A program made the translations under genes and the position numbers. Below the pieces are notes generated by a model that was not told the DNA's origin, searched no databases, and saw only the letters and a program-made list of their open reading frames with translations. DNA of 5,044 bases from Desulfobulbaceae bacterium UBA5123 (GTDB lineage Bacteria; Desulfobacterota; Desulfobulbia; Desulfobulbales; UBA5123): assembly GCA_002415465.1 (NCBI GenBank), contig DHYT01000069.1, forward strand, positions 496 through 5,539, given 5' to 3'. Below are positions 1 to 5,044 of the stretch, piece after piece; the first letter of the stretch is position 1, and every line of letters starts with the position of its first letter.

Positions 1-29
1 CACGGGTTCGAATCCCGTCGGGGACGCCA
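1..29 (+). tRNA. tRNA-Glu, 3' part (5' part lies outside the window)
   Basis: The T arm is complete: stem ACGGG (2-6) pairs with CCCGT (14-18) around the loop TTCGAAT (7-13). The 3' acceptor strand CGGGGAC (19-25), discriminator G (26) and an encoded CCA (27-29) follow. The ending GGGGACGCCA is the one typical of bacterial tRNA-Glu, whose 5' strand begins GTCCCC. The anticodon lies outside the window, so the isotype rests on the acceptor end alone. The terminator directly downstream marks this as the last RNA of its transcript. Confidence 0.88.
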
Positions 30-40
30 GCCGCACTTTC

Positions 41-75
41 AAGGAACCAGCCCACCGGCTGGTTCCTTTTTTTTT
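41..75 (+). terminator. Rho-independent terminator of the tRNA transcript
   Basis: A perfect 12-bp stem, AAGGAACCAGCC (41-52) with GGCTGGTTCCTT (57-68), closes the 4-base loop CACC. It runs straight into a T tract that ends at 75. It lies 12 bases after the tRNA CCA end. The A-rich 5' base is too short to make the element convincingly bidirectional. Confidence 0.96.
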
Positions 76-117
76 GCCGAATTACACGGAAGAAATACAA
101 CCCCTTGGCAGGGGACT

Positions 118-297
118 ATGTGCAATCTGGCAAGATATAGAGCACACGCAATGATGAAAATCTTTCTGGACGGAATCCTTCTTGGTCTACGCGAACGTGC
201 GCCGGAATTGGCTGGTTTGCAGCCACTGGAAGACCGACTTCGACAACATCCGGTGGCATCATTCAAATCTGGACGACAGGCCCCGGATGAGGCATAG
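118..297 (+). CDS. Possible small protein of 59 residues, unrecognised
   Basis: An ATG at 118 opens a frame of 59 codons ending with TAG at 295-297; a second in-frame ATG pair begins at 151. The product starts MCNLARYRAH and is rich in Leu, Arg and Glu, which fits a short amphipathic helical protein. I see no signal peptide, membrane segment or known motif. The purine run AGGGG (110-114) sits only 3 bases before the ATG, closer than usual for a ribosome binding site. Third codon positions are not GC-rich (roughly half G/C), and an overlapping frame (158-313) has better codon periodicity. This may therefore be a chance open frame. Confidence 0.2.
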   Translation: MCNLARYRAHAMMKIFLDGILLGLRERAPELAGLQPLEDRLRQHPVASFKSGRQAPDEA

Positions 298-313
298 TGG
301 TGTAGCCGAATAA
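158..313 (+). other. Open frame of 51 codons with coding-like composition, possible gene remnant
   Basis: The frame is open from just after a TGA at 155-157 to TAA at 311-313. About 37 of 51 codons end in G or C, clearly more than in the overlapping frame 118-297, so this frame looks more like local coding DNA. It has no early ATG; the first possible starts are TTG 182 and GTG 197, neither with a visible ribosome binding site. The product is rich in aromatic residues and His (for example RRNWLVCSHW), and I do not recognise it. A position just downstream of a tRNA gene would suit a fragment left by an old integration, but no integrase or repeated tRNA end is visible. It may be the 3' end of a lost gene, or chance. 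Confidence 0.25.
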
Positions 314-387
314 AGAAATATCCTTTTTGATTCGACCGTCACCCGGTTCTGTTGGGCGGAGCCGCCATTATGCATCGTGTTACCCCA

Positions 388-394
388 GAAGGGG
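388..394 (+). promoter_or_regulatory. Ribosome binding site deciding the regulator start
   Basis: GAAGGGG lies 8 bases before the ATG at 403. The earlier in-frame starts (TTG 352, ATG 370, GTG 397) have poorer or no matches at proper spacing. The ATG at 403 also puts the family's short N-terminal lead, ending in the K-[IL]-T-R-P stretch, at residues 9-13, which supports this choice. Confidence 0.6.
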
Positions 395-402
395 TGTCGA
401 GA

Positions 403-3400
403 ATGGACAGGTTTCCCGTAGCGGCCAAAATCACCCGCCCATCGATGTCCGGCGTCATCCCCCGGAAAAGACTTTTCCGCCTTCTCGACGGCATGCGCAC
501 AAAGCCGGTCACCTGGATTTCCTGTATGGCCGGCGCAGGGAAAACCACCCTTGCCGCAAGTTATCTGGATGCAAGAAAGTTGCCCTGCCTCTGGTATTCT
601 GTCGACGGCGGCGATAGTGACATTGCCTCTTTTTTCTACTATCTGGGCCAGGCCGCGCAAAAGGCCGCGCCGAAATTCCGCAAACCTCTGCCGCTTCTGG
701 CGCCCGAGTATCAGATGGGGCTACCTGTCTTTGCCAGCCGTTTTTTTGAAGAACTGTACAGACGTCTCCCCCCCGTTTGTCATCGTTTTGGATGATTACC
801 ACGCCGTTGATTCCGCTTCGCTCCTGCATGAGATCGTGACCATTGGCCTGTCCGCCGTTACCCAAGGCATTCGCATAATCGTCTTGAGCAGGGGCAAGCC
901 GCCTCCCGCATTCATACGGATGCGCGCCAACGACACCATGAGCGTTCTCGAATGGGATGATTTACGGTTTACGCCGCAAGAATCGAGACTTGTCCTTCGC
1001 GCAAAGGGAAGGCCGAAGTTGAACGCGCAGATCATCGACGAGATCCAGAAGAAAACAGAGGGGTGGGCCGCAGGACTGGTGCTGCTGGCGCAAAAATCAA
1101 GCCTGAGGGAGGGAAAACCGCTGACGCAAGGCGATCTCGTCTCGCAAGAGGTGTTCGATTATTTTGCCGGTGAAGTCCTCGGCAAGCTGGACGGCGGGAT
1201 CAGGGATTTTCTGCTTATGTCGTCGTTTCTGCCGAGGATGACGGCCAGGACAGCGGAAAAAATGACTGGCCAGGGCAGCGCGGGCCGCATCCTCTCGGAG
1301 TTAAATCACAACCACTTCTTTATTGAAAAAAATCAAGCCCAGGAGCCGAGCTACAAGTACAATTCCCTATTCCATGAATTTTTGCAGACGCGGGCGAAGG
1401 AGTCGCTCAACCCAGAGGGCATCCGTCACGCGCAAAATCGTGCCGCCGCGATTGTTGAGGAAACAGGCAATGTCGAGGATGCCATCTCCCTTTACCGGGC
1501 CGCGCAGAACTGGGAGCGGTACGTCCCGCTTATTCTCGGTCAGGCACAAGCTCTGATCCGGCAGGGAAGAAGCGCAACGCTTTCTGAATGGCTGGCGGAG
1601 GTTCCACCGGAAACAACAGAAACCGTTCCCTGGCTCCAGTACTGGAGCGGTATCTGCTGTATGGCTTTCCATCCTCGGGAGAGCCGGCTTTGGCTGGAGA
1701 AGGCATTCGCACGCTTTGAAACCATTATGGACAGGGCGGGGGTGTTTCTTGCCTGGTCCGGCATCGTCGCGACCTTCATCTATGAATGGGGTGATTTTGC
1801 ACCGCTGGATCACTGGATTGCCGGCCTTGATGAGATGCTCGACGAGGATCCATCATTCCCCTCTCCGGAGATCGAAGCGCAGGTTGCCGTGGGCATGTTA
1901 AGCGCCATGACAAACCGTCAGCCCTGGCACGCCGATCTGCCGCAGTGGGCGGAACGCGTTCAGCGGATCGCATTCTCCTCCGACAGTGTCCCGCTCCGCA
2001 TGCTGATGGGAAACCAGCTGATGCTCTATTATTTATGGGTCGGTGATTTCTCGCAGGCCGCGGTGGTGATCGATGCATCACGGCCTGCGATGGGATGCAA
2101 GGAATACGACCCGTTAACGAGACAAAACTGGTACGTCATGGAGGCCATGTATTCCTGGTTCGCCGCAGACTGGAAAACCTGCAAACGCGCAATCGACAAT
2201 GGGATCAAAAACGCCGCGGACAGCGGCATTCATCTGCTTGATCTCTACCTCATGGCGCAAGGCGTTTTTGGTGGACTGTCTTTGGGTGACCCGTCAATGG
2301 CCGAATCCTGTCTGGACCGAATGCTGACCATAAACAGCCCGCGGCCCGGAGACATGTCCCTCTATCAGTATCAGGCCTCAGCCGTGGCATGGCATAACGG
2401 TGATTACAAGAAATCCGCAGCACATGGGAAACAAGCGGTGAAGATTGCCAGGGAAATCGGCTGGCCGATCGCGCATGTTCTCTGCCTTATCGAATTGGCG
2501 ATAACCCTCTCTGACGACGGCCGCGCCGACGAGGCGGATGCCTGCTTCGCAAAGGCAACGGAGATCAGTCGCGGCATGATCGGCCTGAGGTTCGTGGTCA
2601 GCCTGAATGGCGCCAGGTTTGCGTTCAGTCGGGCCAGAGAGGAACAGGGGCTTGTATTGCTGGAGCGCGGCCTTGCGCTTGGCGCCCGTTACGGTTTCAT
2701 AAACATGCCTCGCTGGAATGATGTCAATATGTCCCGCCTTTGTGCAAAGGCACTGGAGCACGGCATCGAACCGGAGTATGCATGCAAGCTCATCGAGCAA
2801 CGGGGGCTCGTCCCGGAAAGACCGGTCGAAAACTGGCCTTACTCGGTAAAGATATACACCCTCGGCTGTTTCGAGCTTGCCAAAAACGGGGAATTGGTGC
2901 GCTGTCGGGGCAAGGTCCAGCAAAAACCGCTCGCCCTGCTCAAGGCTTTGATCGCCTTCGGCGGGAAAAACGTGTCCGAAAATCAGATCACCGACGCGTT
3001 GTGGCCCGACACCGACGGCGATCTGGCGCACCGCTCCTTCGAGATGGCCGTGCACCGACTGCGTAAGCTGATCGGCAACGACAAGGTCATCCTGCTTCAG
3101 GAACGACGCTTGTCCATCAACGCGAGTCTGTGCTGGGTGGATGCCCAAGCGTTTGAATATCTGTTGAACGATACGGTTTTTCCGGCCACCGTATCCGAGG
3201 CGCAGGCCTCCATGGACAAGGCCATTCATATTTACAAAGGGCATTTTCTGTCCGGCGATTCCTGTGAACCCTGGGCGCTTTCATACCGTGAGCGCTTGCG
3301 GAGCAAATTTTCCCGTCTCATCATTAAACAGGGAACATATCTTGAAGAAGCAAAGCAATGGGGCGTCGCCTTGGAAGTGTTCCGGAAAGGCATTGACGTG

Positions 3401-3580
3401 GACGACCGCAACGAAGAATTCTATCAACATCTCATGGTTTGTCATCAGCGTCTCGGACAGCGGGTCGAGGCCATATCGGTTTATAACCGTTGTTGCGTGA
3501 TCTTGTCCTCGACCCTCGGGATATCTCCTTCCCGGCGGACCACGGAACTGTATCGGGCCATCAAAAACGAGCAATTGTAA
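403..3580 (+). CDS. MalT-like STAND ATPase with C-terminal winged helix and BTAD domain, transcriptional regulator; frameshifted as given
   Basis: This is a large cytoplasmic transcriptional activator of the MalT/SARP type, in which a nucleotide-dependent switch and helical repeats control a C-terminal DNA-binding module. Two frames must be joined: 403 to about 770, then to the stop at 3578-3580. With one C removed from the run 768-774 the protein is 1058 residues, a normal length for this architecture. The P-loop is at 41-49 (CMAGAGKTT, Cys in place of the first Gly), Walker B at 126-131 (VIVLDD), and a sensor-like IIVLSR at 158-163. The family segments WAAGL (221-225) and YKYNSLFHEFL (317-327) follow. 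A helical, TPR-like region runs from about 330 to 800. An OmpR/SARP-type winged helix spans about 815-910, with its likely recognition helix near 874-888 (HRLRKL). A BTAD domain fills the rest. The second frame is also open back to ATG 551, but its first 75 codons overlap the conserved first frame and make no family sense, so 551 is not the true start. As given, the gene would yield only a 131-residue fragment ending at 795. Targets are not identifiable from the protein. The exoprotein gene downstream is a candidate. Confidence 0.88.
768..774 (+). repeat. Run of seven C at the frameshift point of the regulator
   Basis: The first frame reads R-L-P-P and then V-C-H-R-F-G to a stop at 793-795. 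Dropping one C gives R-L-P-P-F-V-I-V-L-D-D-Y, the Walker B strand expected here, and gaining two C would give the same frame with one more Pro. Conserved family sequence on both sides places the shift at or very near this tract. A T7 run at 741-747 lies just upstream but is in frame with conserved residues on both sides. Possible causes are a homopolymer sequencing error, a fixed mutation, slippage-based on/off switching, or ribosomal +1 slippage on C-rich codons. Confidence 0.85.
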
Positions 3581-3705
3581 CCGCCCGGCCGACATCTGGC
3601 AGCCTTGCCATACCTCTAACGCCCCCTGTCAAACCAAAGATCGGCAGCCCAGTATTGGTCAAGATTTGTTGATGTTTGCCTCCCCGATCCCTTCCTCAAA
3701 ATAAA

Positions 3706-3711
3706 TATACT
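3706..3711 (+). promoter_or_regulatory. Possible -10 element TATACT
   Basis: TATACT matches the sigma-70 -10 consensus TATAAT at five of six positions and lies in the only AT-rich patch of the region. No good -35 lies 16-18 bases upstream, so it would be an activator-dependent promoter or a chance match. It sits 11 bases before the direct repeat. Confidence 0.25.
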
Positions 3712-3721
3712 CCCTAAACGT

Positions 3722-3742
3722 ATCCGTGAGTAATCCGTGAGT
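3722..3742 (+). repeat. Tandem direct repeat ATCCGTGAGT, 11-bp period, candidate operator
   Basis: The 10-base unit ATCCGTGAGT occurs at 3722-3731 and again at 3733-3742, separated by one A. The core TCCGTGA is therefore repeated exactly 11 bp apart. A weaker copy, TCCCTAA (5 of 7 matches), precedes it at 3711-3717. Direct heptamers with 11-bp spacing are the known binding pattern of OmpR/SARP-type winged helices, and a protein with such a domain is encoded just upstream. Binding by that protein is inference. No good -10 lies at the usual SARP distance of 8 bp past the last repeat. Confidence 0.5.
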
Positions 3743-3887
3743 GCCTCTCGGGTACGCTCTCCCCATAACAACCGGGAGGTGCAGGAGAAAGTTCTCCCTG
3801 TTCCCTCAATACCTTCCGTTCGGCACGAACCGCTGGCCCAAGGGCATGCCCGCGAGGGGCGGCCTAGACTCTTGACGTGAGCGTTAA

Positions 3888-4058
3888 TTGCCGGCGGAAG
3901 GCACAACCCGGCTGCGACCTTCCCCCGTCGGCCATCGGGAGAAGGTCATATCCACGCTGTCCGAGGCATATTTACAGTGGGCCAAGTCCATTGACGGCAA
4001 CGATACCGGCGACGACTTCGATGCGGCCCTCCAGGGCGCCTTCACCGCCAGTTTTTGA
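3888..4058 (+). pseudogene. Open frame of 56 codons, probable 3' remnant or small gene, unrecognised
   Basis: The frame opens after a TAA at 3885-3887 and ends with TGA at 4056-4058. The only early start is TTG 3888, which lacks a ribosome binding site, and there is no ATG. The last 40 codons look truly coding: most end in G or C, and the product is helical and acidic, with EAYLQWAKSIDGND near its middle and TASF at its end. The first 15 residues are Pro/Arg-rich and look less genuine. The stop lies 22 bases before the exoprotein ATG, as in an operon. It may be the C-terminus of a gene whose front was deleted, or a small gene with an unusual start. I do not recognise the family. Confidence 0.35.
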
Positions 4059-4062
4059 TTGA

Positions 4063-4070
4063 AGGGGGGA
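4063..4070 (+). promoter_or_regulatory. Ribosome binding site of the exoprotein gene
   Basis: The purine block AGGGGGGA lies 10 bases before the ATG at 4081. The next in-frame ATG (4096) is 25 bases away, too far, so 4081 is preferred. Confidence 0.55.
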
Positions 4071-4080
4071 GAACGACCGC

Positions 4081-5044
4081 ATGTGCAGAAAACGAATGAA
4101 TCGACGATCCTGTTTCGGACACTTTGCTGCGATCATTGCATCCTGGCAACGGCTGACCGGCAAGGGCAACTCGAACCGGCGACCGGCAGGCGCACCACGG
4201 GCGCTGTCGCGCCGGGCAATTCGTCCCAGATGGCGGTACGGCCTGCCGGCCCTTTTCCCCCTGCTGCTGCCAGCCACGGTTCTGGCCGGGCCGATGGGCG
4301 AACAGGTCGCCGCCGGCACCGCCGCTGTCAGCCGCCCCGATGGCGCCACCACCATCATCAGCCAGCAAACCCAGAAAGTGGTCATCGACTGGCAGAGCTT
4401 TTCCGTCGCTCAGCAGGAGCGGGTCAACTTCCAGCAACCGGGCCGCGACAGCATCGCCCTCAACCGGGTAATCGGCAACGACCCCAGTTCCATCTACGGC
4501 ACCATTACCGCCAACGGCCAGGTCTTTCTGGTCAACCCCAGCGGCGTTCTCTTCGCGCCCGGCTCCCAGGTGAGCGTCCATGGCCTGCTGGCCACCACCC
4601 ACAACATCGGTAACGACGACTTCCTGGCCGGCCGGTATATTTTTTCCAAACCAGAGGGAATCCTCTCCAACGCCGAGGTGATCAACCAGGGGAACCTCGC
4701 GGCAGGAGAGGGAGGCTACATCGCCTTGGCCGGTGATTACGCCGCCAACGCCGGGGTGATCCAGGCCCGTTTGGGACAGGTGGCCCTGGCCTCCGGCAAC
4801 CGCTTCACCATAGATCTAGACGGGGATCAACTGATCGGCCTGGCCGTGAACGAGGCAAGCCTCGCCGAGCGGGCCGGGGTTAAGAACCTGGGCCTCATCG
4901 GGGCCGACGGCGGCCGAGTGGTGATGACCGCCCAGGTGGCAGGCGAACTGGCCACCACGGTGATCAACAACGAGGGGCTCATCCAGGCCCGTTCCATCGT
5001 CGAGGCAAACGGTGAGATCATTCTCCGGGGCGGCGACGCCGGGG
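4081..5044 (+). CDS. Two-partner-secretion exoprotein, filamentous-haemagglutinin-like N-terminal part (runs off the right edge)
   Basis: This is the N-terminal 321 codons of a large secreted beta-helix protein of the FhaB/HMW type. Such proteins are exported by Sec and then moved across the outer membrane by an FhaC/TpsB-type partner, which is not in this window. A long signal region covers residues 1-69: a basic start, a first hydrophobic stretch near 12-22, a long Arg-rich linker, then LPALFPLLLPATVLA (55-69) with likely cleavage after VLA. The TPS (haemagglutination-activity) domain follows, with VIDWQSF (101-107), VNFQQP (115-120), IALNRV (125-130), the signature NPSGV (152-156, NPNG[IV] in most relatives) and the GLLATT strand (168-173). 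Beta-helix turns follow: EGGYIALAG (210-218), DLDGD (245-249) and ADGGRVVMTA. Codon use is strongly biased to G/C third positions. The role is probably adhesion or another surface function; the C-terminal effector part is unseen. The family call is firm, the specific function unknown. Confidence 0.93.
   Translation, partial: MCRKRMNRRSCFGHFAAIIASWQRLTGKGNSNRRPAGAPRALSRRAIRPRWRYGLPALFPLLLPATVLAGPMGEQVAAGTAAVSRPDGATTIISQQTQKVVIDWQSFSVAQQERVNFQQPGRDSIALNRVIGNDPSSIYGTITANGQVFLVNPSGVLFAPGSQVSVHGLLATTHNIGNDDFLAGRYIFSKPEGILSNAEVINQGNLAAGEGGYIALAGDYAANAGVIQARLGQVALASGNRFTIDLDGDQLIGLAVNEASLAERAGVKNLGLIGADGGRVVMTAQVAGELATTVINNEGLIQARSIVEANGEIILRGGDAG

Larger units (their letters stand above)
3581..3887. 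other. Intergenic region between the regulator and the short open frame at 3888
   Basis: No convincing gene is seen in these 307 bases. They hold an AT-rich patch (about 3697-3710), the tandem direct repeat at 3722-3742, and small inverted repeats GGAGAA/TTCTCC (3784-3797) and GTTCG/CGAAC (3818-3830). A 47-codon open frame from GTG 3737 to TGA 3880 exists, but it lacks a good start context and its codon bias is only moderate. No clear Rho-independent terminator follows the regulator: TGGCA/TGCCA at 3597-3610 is short and has no T tract. The region most likely carries the promoter and control sites of the downstream genes. Confidence 0.55.

Noticed and set aside
1..75. Attachment site of an integrated element at the tRNA
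   Set aside because: No second copy of the tRNA 3' end and no integrase gene are present in the window.
551..775. Start of the large regulator at ATG 551
   Set aside because: The first 75 codons of this frame give an Arg/Pro/Trp-rich sequence with no family likeness, while the overlapping frame carries the P-loop and conserved residues up to about 770.
2378..3244. Long minus-strand open frame of 288 codons
   Set aside because: It lies fully opposite the winged-helix and BTAD region of the regulator, shows no recognisable domain, and fits a shadow of the codon bias of that gene.
3597..3610. Hairpin TGGCA/TGCCA after the regulator stop as a terminator
   Set aside because: It has only five base pairs and no T tract, so it is not a supported terminator.
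3737..3880. 47-codon open frame from GTG 3737
   Set aside because: It begins inside the second direct repeat without a ribosome binding site and has only moderate third-position bias, with no recognisable product. It could be part of a decayed gene together with 3888-4058, but nothing visible links them.
3894..3918. Sigma-54 promoter-like GGCAC...GCTGC
   Set aside because: The required GG-N10-GC spacing is not met (9 or 12 bases instead).
3888..4058. C-terminus of an FhaC/TpsB outer-membrane transporter
   Set aside because: The final Phe and its order fit a barrel end weakly, but the preceding 30 residues are helical and acidic, not a beta strand, and no transporter motif is visible.
4042..4602. 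Minus-strand open frame of 186 codons and plus-strand frame 4059-4613
   Set aside because: Both overlap the clearly conserved exoprotein N-terminus and have low-complexity Gly/Ala/Asp or Arg/Gln/Pro compositions typical of shadow frames.

Overview
The window reads as chromosomal DNA of a Gram-negative bacterium with moderately high GC content. A member of the Desulfobacterota (former Deltaproteobacteria) or a related proteobacterium fits best. That view rests on family resemblance only: a MalT-like ATPase fused to a C-terminal winged helix plus BTAD domain, and a two-partner-secretion (filamentous-haemagglutinin-type) exoprotein. No marker in the window fixes the taxon.

Layout, left to right. 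Positions 1-29 are the 3' end of a tRNA, almost certainly tRNA-Glu, with its CCA encoded. A textbook Rho-independent terminator follows at 41-75. Positions 76-402 hold no secure gene. They contain two overlapping short open frames (118-297 and 158-313), one of which may be a small gene or a gene remnant. Positions 403-3580 encode a large transcriptional regulator of about 1058 residues: a MalT-type STAND ATPase, a helical TPR-like region, an OmpR/SARP-type winged helix, and a BTAD domain. As given, its reading frame is broken by one extra base (or two missing bases) in a run of seven C at 768-774, between Walker A and Walker B. Positions 3581-3887 are mostly non-coding and contain a striking tandem direct repeat (TCCGTGA twice, 11 bp apart), which is the spacing bound by OmpR/SARP-type winged helices. 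Positions 3888-4058 hold a short open frame that looks like the end of a gene whose beginning is missing. From 4081 to the right edge runs the N-terminal part of a two-partner-secretion exoprotein. It has a long bipartite signal peptide followed by the haemagglutination-activity (TPS) domain and the start of the beta-helix.

Working model (inference): the regulator may control the exoprotein through the 11-bp direct repeats, and the C-tract could switch the regulator on and off if it is a true slippage site. The simplest competing explanations are a homopolymer sequencing error or a decayed regulator. Nothing here proves a new system. The most useful leads are the C-tract frameshift, the 11-bp direct repeats, the bipartite signal peptide and the orphan 56-codon tail.
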